A stretch of 64,000 nt of DNA from Sporodiniella umbellata (Eukaryota > Mucoromycota > Mucoromycetes > Mucorales > Rhizopodaceae). The DNA is taken from the NCBI GenBank assembly GCA_025677835.1, contig JAIXMR010000083.1, positions 58,310-122,309 of the forward strand. The letters are read 5' to 3'. The number at the start of each line of letters is the position of its first letter. Positions within the stretch are counted from its first letter, which is position 1. Both the position numbers and the translations under genes were made by a program. Under the pieces are notes generated by a model, which saw only the letters and a list, made by a program, of their open reading frames with translations, searched no databases and was not told the DNA's origin. Positions 1-11,900 of this stretch are shown one piece after another.

Positions 1-455
1 TTGCTTACGTCTGTCTCAAACGAATGAAGAAAAGAGGTTTCTTTAACATATTCAAAGTTGTTGTACAACTCCTGTTCCCAGACCACATTTGCTTGTTTCT
101 AAAGAATAACAATAGAAATAAGGAGTGGATGTGCTCAGTAGTTGAAAAAAAAAAAAAAAAAAACTCTTTTGTTTTGCGCTTACCTCCAAGTCTACAATCC
201 TAAGGAAAAACGAGTTGTTTCGAGACTTGTCAATACAAAAAACAGCAGCTCCCCATATGCGTGTATAGGACCATTGAGAAGGATCGGGGTGAGCAATATG
301 AAGACGTGCAACAGCAGCAGTAAATATTTTCTAGTTTGGTTACAGATAAATAAGCACATACATATTATGGAGTGTCAAGACAAATTTACAGAAGTTGGCA
401 CTGCTTTTCTTATAGCATTCTTATCCTCAGGTGATGACAGTGTGGTTGACTTCAT
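1..455 (-). CDS. LAS17: WASP/Las17-family actin nucleation-promoting factor, N-terminal WH1 exons (partial)
   Basis: Three spliced minus-strand exons can be read: 455-390 (start MKSTTLSSPEDK), 330-184 and 98-9, with introns 389-331 and 183-99. All have GT/AG ends, and a further donor (gtaagcaa) lies at 8-1, so the gene continues off the left edge. The joined peptide reads as a WH1/EVH1 domain: KIFTAAVARLHIAHP, then WSYTRIWGA, FFLRIVDLE, and WEQELYNNFEYV followed by FLHSFETD. This is the order and near-wording of the Las17/Wsp1/N-WASP WH1 domain, which binds the poly-proline protein verprolin/WIP. The family activates Arp2/3 at cortical actin patches; the proline-rich and VCA parts would lie outside the window. 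A GAAA-type microsatellite sits just upstream of the start. The exon joins are my reading of the splice signals; the family assignment is strong. Confidence 0.85.
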
Positions 456-982
456 CTTGGAATGGTTTAGAAGAAAGAAAGAAAGAAAGAAAGAAAAAAA
501 AAAAAAGAACAAAAGAGTCCGAAATTGTATGATGACATTTTTTTATAACTCTAAAAAGTGAAAATACACTCAGCAATGACTGCCAAGGAAATGCTTGGTT
601 ATAAAGAATAATTTTCATATTCGTTCATTGCAAACAGGCTGATGACAATCACCATGACTAGCAAAAGATATGTTAGGTTCTTTCTCTCTCTTTTCTGTTA
701 CTTTTTTTTTTTTTCCTACCCAAGACCAAGACAAATCTCTCTCTCAAAAAGTCTTTGAATGACCAGCCTTTACTCTCCATCCATCGATCCGCAAAATAAG
801 TATTGACAGCGTTGTTTTTCAACCCAACAGCTATAGGAGGTGGGTGAGGAGAAAGGGCTTACTATGAGTTCTTGAAGACTTACATATATAGTGTTCCCCT
901 GAACTATCTTCCCAGAAGAGAACAGAGCCTACAGCCTAAAAAAAAAAAAAAAAAAAAAGAATGGTTACGAAACGAATAGACG
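456..982. other. Intergenic: WASP 5' region and 3' region of the membrane-protein gene
   Basis: No coding signal seen. It contains a (GAAA)n/poly-A stretch at about 470-505, a T tract near 703-714 and an A tract near 939-958. It serves as upstream region of the WASP gene and downstream region of the 983-2631 gene, both on the minus strand. Confidence 0.5.
470..505. repeat. (GAAA)n microsatellite ending in poly-A
   Basis: About seven GAAA-like units followed by an A run, lying 15-50 bp upstream of the WASP start codon at 455, so probably in the 5' leader. Confidence 0.8.
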
Positions 983-2631
983 TCAAATAGCCATTTTTAC
1001 GGATGGACTATCCATTGGATCTACAGCCATCCGAAAGTTCCAGGGGAGACTGTTTTCTAGATGGTGAGGAAGTTGGGATAGGGGCGGTTCAGAATCGACT
1101 GTGTGATCTGCTTGGCCACGTTTATAGATATAAATGTAATCTGTCTCTGTCCAGACGGCCAAGCGTGTGGCCTGGTTGTCTAAAGCTGAGCCCACGATTG
1201 CCGAGCTGTCATAGACCAAATCCCCACTGCCGTAAACGCTATCTTTTCCAAAGAGATAGCCTTCTGAGCTGGATTTATACTTGGGAAGGTCTGTATAATC
1301 TAATGTGTAAAAGTAGTTTTCGGCCGAGGCTACCAACGTTTTTGCGCCTTTCGATCGACTGAGACGGGGCACTGGCGCCTGTGTTTCGATCATCTCTGGA
1401 TATAATCTATTGTCTTCCATAATACCTACATACTCTACTGTATTTTCTACCATTCGGCTGACCTTACCCACCAAAGAAACCTTTCAACAACTCTAACCGT
1501 TCGTTTCTTTCTTACCTTCTTTGTTCGATGGTCTTGTCGTATCCAGCGATTCGGTTGACCAAAGAATCCTTTGTCGGTCACTGTCAGATTGAGATAATAA
1601 TGCAAATTCGTTTTATGAATATCAAACATAAATACGCGGCACATATTTGCACTACTGAAGTATGAGAATCACCCCATGTTTTCTATTTGTCTCTATGTAC
1701 TTTGCTGAGTAAAGCCCGCTGAGCACATGACGATGACCTTCAGTCCGTTTCGGTTGGTCGTAAACTAGTTCAAAAAACAAGTAAGCAAACACATATTAAA
1801 AAGAAGGGGGGGGGGGTTATTTACCTTGTATAAGATCACCTGGTATATTCTGGCTCATCCGAAGAACGGTAGCATTTTCAGAGTGTGGTTCAAGCGTCAA
1901 ATCAATAGGTAGTGGTAACATGCGAAATCGATAAAGGTCAGGATCTCTAAAATATAGATATATCTCTAGGTTAGCAAAAGCTCACCCCAAAAAAAAAAAA
2001 AAAAAAAAAAAAAACTTACCGATGAAGAAAGAGCATGTCATCTTCCAAAGAAATAGCTGTAATGGACGTTGTTCCCGGTATAAGAATGTCTTTATATACC
2101 ATGCCCAGCTCTTTTTCTTTGGGAAAATAGTAAATCCGAACGCGATAATAAAGATGGTCGTTTTCTAAATGACGGTAGAGGACGGCCCATTGCTCATTGT
2201 TTGGGTTTCTAGACACTTGCACAATTGGACCTTTTAAAAAGTGATCAAAGCAAGGCTCCCATGGAATATCCTGATCTGGTATTAATAGCTGCTGCTTAAA
2301 CTGTCGCGATTGTATGATATGACCTAACAGTGAAAAAAATCAGTCTAGAGCTGATGAAGTGCTGATTACCTCGGCAGGCTATGTTGAGAGGCTGTGGGTC
2401 GTAAACGAGATTTCGATCTTTATTTTCCTCTTCATACACAAAATGCGTTTTATAGATATAGTTGTCATAAGATGCCAAGATGACCTGATCTGAAACATCT
2501 CTGTCAGTTTTGTTCCTCGTTGTCCATTGAATGCCCACAGGACTAGGGTATGGGATATCTAGGAACGCCAGTCCAACAAGATAAATCATGCCCAGCCCCG
2601 CTAGCACTAAAATATACAAACGCCATTTCAT
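983..2631 (-). CDS. Single-pass membrane protein with a large soluble domain, function unknown
   Basis: A multi-exon minus-strand gene. The start (MKWRLYILVLAG) opens with a hydrophobic segment of about 20 residues (residues 5-24), so the product is probably a signal-anchored type II or secretory-pathway protein. Later exons follow: about 2325-2016, then about 1955-1830, 1644-1515, and a last exon to 983. The downstream sequence is rich in short beta-strand-like stretches (VILASYDNYIYKTHFVY, LYYRVRIYYFP, ITAISLEDDMLFLH, LAVWTETDYIYIY) with hydrophilic turns, which suggests a beta-propeller-like luminal domain. I do not recognise the family. The 5' exon ends at GTAATC near 2370 and the next exon resumes after TTAG near 2325. 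Donors at 2016 and near 1840 are followed or flanked by homopolymer tracts. The middle exon junctions (1640-1960) are uncertain. Confidence 0.6.
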
Positions 2632-3728
2632 GCTTTCAGAGGAAATGAATGTTTTTGTTTTTAAAAAAAAAAAAAAAGAGAGAAAAGAGCAAGAAAAAAA
2701 AAAAAGTCAAAAAATTATATTTTAGCTTTGAAGAAAAAGCAAAACTGATTTTTTTCGTTATTGTGATTAGTGGCACCTCTGTAGAATCTTATATCATTAT
2801 TCTGTAATCCCCTGTATATCTTTTGTAAACAGCCATTTTTGGTGGTTGGAATTCATGCAAAAGCAGAGAAAGTGGGATTGCAATCTACACCAATAAAAAC
2901 GAGTTACTGCTGGTCTTTTTTTTATGAAAGTCCGCAGTCTACGCTTATAGACACGGATCTTATACAATCGCTGACACTTTGGATTACAAAAAAAAAAAAA
3001 AAAAAAAATAGAAATTCAATTGATAAACAGGTTTTCTGGGCCTTAGTTTAGTATTCTTTTTTGATCATGACAAGTCTTGCAGCGTTTCATAGACCAAAAG
3101 AAAACAATCAAAGGTATAGTAGGGTATAGATCAACACAAAGACGATGATATAAAAAAGTATGGCGTTCTGCCGTAGAACTTGCTTGTTTTTTTTTTTTTT
3201 TTTTTTTGGTTTTTTGGTTTTTTTCAAGGTGTTTAAGTATGTGATTACGATACTAAAAACTCATTGTTTCAACTAAACGATGGTCCCTCATACTAAAGCC
3301 CTGAAGAAAATTTCTACAAATGTGTAGTATTGGCTTTATCGTATCAAGTCAAATTCAGCTTTTATAATAGGGTTGCAGCAGAGTTGTCCATTAGAAACAG
3401 TCTCTTTAAAACCGTCTTAACTCTCGCAAGAAGCCGACTTGAAAACCAAATAATACAAACAGCTGTTTTCCACCCTTTTGCTGTAAATGCATAGACGAGT
3501 ACAAACATTTTTGAATAGACTGCTAAACATAACTCTTATTGAAAAGATACATTAGTCAACCTTTTTCTAGATAGTTTAAAACCATTCCTATCTCTGTTCT
3601 TATAAAGATTCCAGATCAGCCTTTTGCCTTTTTTTTTTCTTTTTTTGTTTTATCAGCTCAGTTTTTTTTTTTTTTTTTTTTTTTCTCTGTAAAATTGCAA
3701 GTGGGTTGTTTTATTTTTCAACCTCATT
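2632..3728. other. Intergenic, divergent promoter region
   Basis: Lies between the divergently transcribed membrane-protein and TPX2-like genes. It holds several A/T runs (for example near 2661-2676, 2988-3008, 3187-3207 and 3663-3684). A weak open stretch at 2839-3051 is interrupted by a poly-A run and has no recognisable similarity, so I do not call it. Confidence 0.5.
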
Positions 3729-4452
3729 ATGCAAGACAACAATTCTAAATGGGAATTTGATGCACCAAAATTTTGGGATCTTAGTGGTTTACTTCAAAAG
3801 AAACTACCATCTGATTCCTGGTTTAGTAAGTTTTCTTTTACTAACAAATGAAATATAGAAAAGTGAACCATTCTTAGATGAGCATACAGTATCTGGGCCG
3901 TCATTTCCAGTGATTAGTCACACTAAAAAAAAGAGATTGATTCACCCTGAAGCTTCTCACAGCTTAAGCTTTAAATACCAAAGTGGAGCAAAAAGACAAA
4001 AAACAAACAACGACGTTTTTAGTAGACTCTCTGCTACTGCAACCGTATCCTCAGCGATCAAAACAAATAACCACCGAGCTACACACGATGTTCGCATAAA
4101 GAAACATTCTGCTACTCAAAAAACGGCATTGGTTGGAAATCCTCTCAGAGAGTCTCCATTGATTTCGAGCAGCACAAAGCCTTCTAAAAACCTTCACGAA
4201 GCAGAACCTAAGGAGGTACAGACAAGCACTTTATCCAAAAAACAATCGCTCGTATTTTCGAGTAAAGATACTCCACAAACGCCACCTGAACAGATACGTT
4301 CTTTGAGCTATGAACCTGACACACCGCCACCTCCTTCTCCCGAAAAATCAAAGAAAAACACCAACTTTAAGCTATTGCATAGAAAACATATGAGAATTGT
4401 CAACGATTTGAGGAATAGGATCAAAAGATCAACAACAAACGTAGAGCAGTAA
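3729..4452 (+). CDS. Short TPX2-like, Aurora-binding spindle protein candidate
   Basis: Two exons, 3729-3825 and 3878-4452, joined across a 52-nt intron (GTAAG donor, CTAAC branch site, TTAG acceptor), give 223 residues. The start is MQDNNSKWEFDAPKFWDL, and the join reads DSWFNEHTVSGPSFP. The N-terminal pattern W-E-F-D-A-P-K-F-(W/Y/F)-D followed by a DSWF segment is what is known from the Aurora-binding N-terminus of TPX2-type microtubule proteins. The remainder is Lys/Ser/Thr-rich and low-complexity, with several TPP/SP sites (TPQTPPEQ, TPPPPSPEK) that could be proline-directed kinase sites, and a basic C-terminus. It is far shorter than animal or plant TPX2. Assignment rests on the short N-terminal motif only; a generic basic nuclear protein is the alternative. 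Confidence 0.6.
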
Positions 4453-4585
4453 TAACCAGATAAAACCAATACCAAATTCATTTAAAATGCACAATAAATA
4501 AAGCAAACTGTAGATAACAATCCATCGGATCTTTTCCCCCCTCAAGATATCTCCTCCCATTAAAAAAAAAAAAAAGAAGGCTTTG

Positions 4586-4616
<31 letters not shown>

Positions 4617-4656
4617 AATATGCACTTGTCTATATTCAATAAAATCTATCATGTAT

Positions 4657-5823
4657 TTACAAACTGTTCATTGCTTCTAACTTTTTGTAGGCAAAAAAGT
4701 GCTTCCCCATTTCATAACTTGAGATCATGATAGCGCACCCAGGCGCCACCTTTACAACTCTTGGTATAAGTCCTCTAAAAAATCCCGCAACACCTTCTCT
4801 TGCATAAATATTTTTCACAATATAGCTCACTTGTGCCTCTGTTTCCCCAAAAAAATTAAAGTTCTGATTTGACTTCATCCCTCCCTTTTTTTTTTTTTTT
4901 TTTTTTTTTTACCATTCTGATGTGAGGTCACTTGGCGTTGCGTTTTTACTACGTCAAAAGGGGTTGTGACGACAGCAGCGATCATACCAGACGAAGCGCC
5001 AGCGATAAAGGATGATTCAAAATGGGACAAGTCGGCCAATTTCGGAGAGCGCTTGAACTCCTCATACCCCATCCAATAAATTGCAGAAAAAGGTACATCT
5101 CTTAGCATGGTGGGTAGTAATCCTCTCCAGAGCGCTTTAGCTCCCTCTCTGTGTATCATCTCTCTTACTCCATTCCACACAACCGAAACTCCCTGTGCGC
5201 CTTCTGCTGATTGCATTCGAGTTCTAAAGAGCTCCAACGGTGATACTACTAAGCCTGCCATTGCTAAGTTTATGTGTTAGTTGACTAGTCAAAGCAGATC
5301 TTGCTTCCTACTTCTAGCTAATCCACCAGCCCATAAAGGCGAATAAGTATCCAAAAAAGTACCCCTGAAGTGAGAGGTGCTTGTATAGTCTCGTATATGA
5401 TCGTATCCAACATAATATATAGCAGTGGATGGTAAAGCCATGATCAATCCAGGAAGTAATCCTCTCCACAGAGCAAAAATGCCCTCTTTTCTAACAACCT
5501 TAGATAAGCCGTCCTGTTACGATTTTTAGAAAGGAAAAAGACAACCGTTTAGTATGCTTTGGCAATTTCTATAGAAAACTACGTATTTACCAAAGTCCCT
5601 TTGTATTCGTTCAACCCGTTCCTTGAGCTCTCTTGAAGTCGAGTTTTGATGACATCCAATGGTGTCACTACAATGACGTTAGAAAAGAACAGTACAATCC
5701 ATAGATCTTACTAAAAGACATTGTAATGACTGCTCCAACGGCAGCAGAAGAAATCTTCTCAAACGAAGTACTCTTTGTAGGTTGGATCTTTCGTAATTTC
5801 AAAATGGGCGCTTGGTCTGTCAT
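4657..5823 (-). CDS. MTM1: Mitochondrial carrier of the SLC25A39/SLC25A40-Mtm1 group
   Basis: A multi-exon minus-strand gene starting at 5823 (MTDQAPILKLRKIQ). All three mitochondrial-carrier repeats are visible through their P-x-[DE]-x-x-[KR] signatures: TPLDVIKTRLQ, SPLELFRTRMQ and TPFDVVKTQRQ. Each repeat is followed by the usual G-rich second half (ALWRGLLP, ALWRGLLPTMLRD, GFFRGLIPRV). The wording of the third repeat and the FSAIYWMGYEEFK helix match the SLC25A39/40 and yeast Mtm1 branch. That branch moves glutathione into the mitochondrial matrix and affects manganese and iron handling. The product would span the inner membrane six times. One intron (about 4912-4845) consists largely of a 25-nt poly-A run directly after its GT donor; splicing to the acceptor AAACAG restores frame (HQN-E-AQVSYIV). 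Small introns also interrupt near 5707-5670, 5595-5520 and 5315-5265. Confidence 0.85.
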
Positions 5824-7053
5824 TCTACAAAAAGTTTAAAAAAAAAAAAAAAAAAAAAAAACAGCAAAAAAAAAAAAAAGGTTCAAAGACTCTTCTTCGG
5901 TCGGAGTCCCATTTTGATAGTGATTGATCAAGAAGATCTAAAATACCTTTCAAGTCTTGTGTCACTTTGCTGTCAATTTTTTTTCTTTATCTTTACGGAT
6001 TTAGTGCAACCAAAATTGCCTGCTCGTTGTGTTTAAAAGCCATTATATAAAGTGTTGATTCTTTTATGAGGTAACTCTTTTTAACCATCAGCAATCTATA
6101 TCTAACACAACTGTTCTTATAGATACATACTGGCTCGTTTGTATGCTCATTTCTTTTAAAAAGCATATCCGTAGCTTATTAATGTTCAGTGAAAAATATA
6201 AAAGAAGCAAACAGTATAGCTATACATGACTTCAACGGGCTTAATTCAATTATAATACTCTACAAAGTATTTTATCGACTCTTTTTTTTTTGAAAAAAGC
6301 TAGTTACTGCTCTCAACTAATACAATTTTTCGCTTTTGCTATTTTTGAATATTTGTGACATGAAAAGTTGAGTCTTCAAATATGCAAGATAGTTAAGACT
6401 TGTCAAGCACTGTGGATTTTATGTTTTGTTAGCCATTTCACTCAGCTAAACGTATCATATCTCTTTGATTTGTTGTTTAGAACTAACTAGGCTTTCCGCT
6501 TTTAATCTATATCAACTACTACTTTGTTAAAGTTTGTTTTTTTTAAAAAAAATAAACAAATAAGTAAAACAAAAATATGGTTTAGCTATAAGACACAAAT
6601 CAAGCAGCCAATAGAACCCCAAAAACGTCTGTAGCATGTAGTTAGTTTATTACTGTAGCTTGATTTAGCTAACGTAGACTTGTTATTTACCAACAGTCAA
6701 GTTACTGTCTTTAGAGAAAATGAACAGTATCAATTATAACTATAGGCTCAAACTATAACAAACCAAGTATAGATTAGCTGTCTAAAACTGACTCAAGTAG
6801 AGATATTCACTTTATTTAACACAGGTTTATTCCCATGTACTTTTAATCATTATATAGTGTATACTAACGTTTTTGTAAACGCTCTCTTTGATAGGAGAAA
6901 GAACCTCATAAAATAACTGTAAAAGGAATGTTGTATTACACCTTATTTAAGAAATATTCTATCGGGAAAAGAAAAAGGCTACATTAGGACTTTATGTATA
7001 GAAGATGTTTTTCAAGTAAAAAGAAGTGAGACAAAATAAACGCTGCCAATATC

Positions 7054-7100
<47 letters not shown>

Positions 7101-7609
7101 AATGCCTAGTGCCTGTATTGAATAGAAAGCAATAAGCACAAACACTGAAAAAAGAAACGCCTCTCTTACAGAAAGTTTCCTTTTCAATTGAACTTAAGCC
7201 AAATTTACTTAAAAATAACATTAACGATTGTAATAATAATGAGGAACACTACTCTGGAGGTGCTAATTAGGATAATAGGAGCAACAGGAGAGCTTTCCTT
7301 ATTTGAAACCAAAAAGCTAGTTAAAGATTTAGCATAGTAAAAACTTTGGCGTTGTCTAACTTGAAGAAAATAGCAAATCATTTCCTGCTCAAAAAGAAAC
7401 AATGCAAAAGAAGAAAAATGCTCGGAAAGTACTTTAAAAGCTCAAACTTTCTGAGAGCACTATTCTTTTAATTCTATTGGCCAACCCAGCACGCCTTCTG
7501 CATTAAAGCTTTTTTTTCTCAGCTTCTGTTACACGAAAAATGCTTTTATGTTTTTCTCTTATTTAAATTTATGCCTTTTGAAGTCGTGTAGATACGTTGT
7601 TTTTAGAAG
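5824..7609. other. AT-rich gene desert upstream of adenylate cyclase
   Basis: About 1.8 kb without a credible gene on either strand. It contains poly-A runs at about 5838-5860 and the longest A run of the window (44 A, 7056-7099). Short open stretches on both strands include homopolymer-coded Lys or Phe runs and are not supported. Part of it must be the promoter and leader of the adenylate cyclase gene starting at 7610. Confidence 0.5.
7056..7099. repeat. 44-nt poly-A homopolymer
   Basis: Uninterrupted A run, the longest homopolymer of the window, in the gene desert before the adenylate cyclase gene. Confidence 0.9.
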
Positions 7610-8922
7610 ATGCATTCAACAGGTTTTGAAAAGCCAAAAAGTAGTGAGAAAAAAAGAGAATCACAGACTGGGCGCCGTGGTTTAAATAACCAGCAAATGG
7701 ATTCCATCTTCAATCGAGTTTTCGGACATCACTCGTCTGAATCTTCAAGATGTAAGGAGCCTTTTTTTTTTTTTTGGAATCAGCTAGTTTCTCCTTTTCT
7801 CCTTATTTTGCGTTTTATTTTAGCTTATCTTCTTTAACCATCCCTCTATTTCCTTTTTTCCCTTCTTTTTTTTTTTACTTTTTTGTTTCGTGCCCATTCA
7901 TTTTTTTAACGGATTAGCTGGATCGCCGACACCACCATCAATAGTCAAACCAGCTCCAAAAATTGAAGAACCGCAACAGCCTATTCCAACTTCCAGTAAC
8001 CCAAAAGATTTGTTGAGTGATACGTCGCCTTCAGCAAATATTCCATTCCTTTCAGTTACGGCACTTATGACAACAACAGAGAGAAACCTGATTCCAAGGA
8101 GGTTATCTTACGATGGCCATACAGATTCAAATAGCCTTAAACCAAAACCTATGCCAACCGCTTCTGCATCAGCCCGGGTAGGTGCTATGCAGCTAAATCA
8201 AGGAATGAAAAACAGCAGCTTATTGTATCCAAGGGAGGGTTTGTTGATCGGGTCAAATGATAATGATTATAGAAACATACGGAAAGACAGTCTGAACGGA
8301 CTCCATTCGTCCAGCACTAGCGGTAAGATAGAGTAGTTTTGTTGATTTACTAATTTGCATAAACTCTGTATAGAAAAACTTTTGCATATTAATTCAGAGC
8401 ATCCACATAAGAAAAAAAGCATATTTAGCCGAGTCAGAAGTAAATGTAAAGGAATATAAAATCGTAATAAAAACACTACACTATGACTAACAATGATACC
8501 TAAAGATCATTTGGCATCTTCATCAGCTTCCATAGCGTCCAGTAACTATAATCCGTCTATTGACTCTGGTACACTGCTTTTACCAAAAAAATCTACACAA
8601 GAGTCTGGTCACATCAAAATGAACAAATTCTTAAACCAGAAAGGAAAAAAAAAGTCCAAACTAAGTTCAGCAAAAAAAGGGAAACTTAACAACATGGTAA
8701 ATGATTTCACTTTGTCCAACATTTAGCTATTACAGGTGCTGATTTTTATTTAAAGGAAACATCTTTTGACATGTCTTGTAAGTAGAGCTTCGATCATAGT
8801 CAATTTTCTCTCTAAAGAAAAAAAAAAAAAATTAAAACTAAAACAAATACAGTACAACCTGAAGAGTTTCTTAACCCCAACTACCAAAAAGAAGATACTT
8901 CTTCACTACTACTTTCTACAAA

Positions 8923-8956
<34 letters not shown>

Positions 8957-11900
8957 AATATATAGACTAAATTAGCTAGCTGATACTTAATTTGAAAATT
9001 TTCAGGGAGAAATAGTAAATTGGACATCCCCTGAAAGCTGGGAGGTAGACAATAACGAAGCTGAAAGCTCGTCTGAAGAAGATTCTGACAGTGATATGGA
9101 TGACAATAGCGAGGTAAGTCTTGTATAAAGCTTGGCGTTGTATATATACTTAAATCAAACATAGATACGCTTTAAAATATTTCGACCCGACAAAACATAT
9201 AACACTCTACATATGCCTTTAAAAAGCAAAATACCCGATATAATAGAAAAAGCAGTCAGTAAAACAGTACGCAAAGACGAAGGAGAAAAAAGAGAAAGGA
9301 AACGAGAAAAAAGAGAGAAAAAAGTACACTATTTTTTAGCGATAGAATATAAAAAAAATGGTTTGTAACCAGAGAGGCTTTTTTTTTTTTTTTTTTTTTT
9401 GATAGAAAAAAGGAAATACTCACAAGTCAAATTCATAGTGCGAGTCTTAAGGAATGGAGAGCTACCTTTGATGATTCAAAAGCGGCTTCAAAAAAGAATG
9501 GGAATCGTTAAATCTGATCTAAACAGTGACATCAGCTATATCGTTAAATTCATATTAGCAGAGCATCTGTCGGAACTACCAAATTACTTTCAAAAAAAAT
9601 TGAACGCACAAAACGGGATTTTCAAAGCAGAGTACTGCTCTTTGCCGAAAATACCTGTTTTTTTGCACAAGTTAGCCCCAAAAATAATCGAACTTAATAT
9701 TTCTGGAAATTCAAAGATGAAAATAGCAGGGGACTTCTTGCAGACATGTCAATATCTGAAGATATTAACTGTAGAAAATAACGAGTACAGTAAAATACGA
9801 ATTTCTTTCGCCGAGGTACCTTCGCTTAAATATCTCAATATTTCTAAAAACAAGATAAAAAACCTGAAAAATGGCAACCTCGAAAGAATACCAAACCTAC
9901 GCTCTCTAGACTTGTCAAACAACAAAATTTCAGAAATACCCCAGTCTTTCAACAAAGGATTTCGACAGCTGACATCTTTAAATATTTCTGGCAATAGACT
10001 TACAACCTTTCCCAGATTAATATGTAATATCGTGTCTCTGACTCATCTCGATATAAGCTTTAACAGAATTGGAGAGCTTCCTTTGGAGATAGGTCAACTT
10101 GCTAATCTAATAGAATTATATGCAATCGCTAGCCATATTCAAGGAACTCTGCCTGCCAGTTTTATTCAGCTGACCAAATTAACTACACTGGACATTCGCC
10201 AAAATTTCATCACAGCACTAAATGTTGTTTTCGATTTACCAGCACTGGAAGTTCTTTTGGTAGACTACAACTCTACCGGTGTAATTAACTTTGAAATCAA
10301 AAACTTAAAAGTTCTCAAAATGTACAGAAATCATCTCACTCAGTTCAGCCTGCGAAATATTAGAGGGGGGCAGAGTTTGACGACATTGAACCTGTCGAAT
10401 TGTAAACTATCAAGCTTACCTGAAGATTTGTTCGAGAATATACAAGGTCTTGAGAGTCTTGTTTTGGATAGTAATACATTAAGTATGCTGCCCCCGAGTA
10501 TTGTTGTGCTCCAAAAGCTGGCAACCCTCTCTGTTCAAAACAACCACTTGGAGGCTTTGCCAGATGCAATTGGAAAACTTACAAGTCTGACTTATTTGTA
10601 TGCTCAAAAAAATAATATGAAAACTTTACCAGTTGAAATATGGAATTGCATTTCCTTGAAAACTCTCAACTGCTCCTCAAACCTTTTAGGGTCGTTTCCT
10701 GAGCCGTGTTTGTTGGAAGGTAAGGTTTTTTATTTCCAATTTGCTTTTAATCTGATCAAACACATCGTTTTTTTTTTTTTATAGATACTGCAGCAAATAT
10801 CAAACTCATACCACAGAAGAATGTTAGACAGGGCCTCATTAAACACTTGGGTGCAAGCTACCAGGATGCCACTTTATTATTAGATACACCTCAGACTTCG
10901 TTTGTTTCGAACTCGCTTAATTTCAACTCTAAAGAGACCCTTGAAAATTCGGGCCATCCTGTTTTTCCTCTTACGCTTGTTCTCAGCGCTTTGTTTCTCG
11001 GTGACAATCAGTTAACAGATGATGTGTGGGTACCCGTTTCCTATTTAAAGAGTTTAAGACTTCTCAATTTATCATTCAACGATATATACGAGATTCCTTC
11101 TGGTAACCTTTGTCCAATACTTCATGAGCTCTATCTCTCTGGAAACAATTTCACTTTTTTACCAGGTGACTTTTTGAAATCGCTCTCGTATCTTCGCATT
11201 TTAGTTGTCAGTGCAAACAAACTGCAAACATTACCACATGAAATTACTAAATTACGGAAACTGGAGGTGCTCGATGTTGGAAACAACTTGTTGAACTACA
11301 ATCTCACAAACTCGTCATATGACTGGAACTGGTAAAAAAAAAAAAAAAAAAAGGCACAACACAGCAGCCAAAAAACTGTGTGTTAATTCAGCTTTATACC
11401 AACTTCAATGTTATTTCTTAGGAACGAAAACGAGCTATTAAAATATCTCAATTTTTCTGGCAATAAGAGACTAACCATTCTTCGTGTGAGCAAGCCGAAA
11501 GATAGACTAGAAGAAAACGACACGTCCTACTTTAGTGTTTTGAAAAAGCTGCGTACTGTGGGGCTTATTGATAATACTGTTCACGATATTCATAGCCTCA
11601 GCCAAAGCTGCAATCTTCGTGTTCGGACGACTGAGCGCGAAGTTAGCAACATGTCTTACGGTGTAGCTGATTGGCTCGGCCAATCTAGCCATCTTTCAAC
11701 CTGGGACTTCACATCTTCCAAGTTTAGCGAGAAGGGAGACGGGAGTCTCTTTGCTATATTTGACCCAGTGTTTCAAACATTTAGAACTCAAACTGAAAAG
11801 CAACAGCTTTCATGGGGATGCAATCTGACGTGGAAACTGAAAGAAAAACTGGAATCAATGTTTATAGCAGAGCTTTTGCTTGTGGGTCCCGAATTTACCA

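Noticed and set aside
142..561. Plus-strand open stretch of 139 codons
   Set aside because: It lies opposite the WASP WH1 exons and is made largely of homopolymer and GAAA-coded Lys/Glu; no domain.
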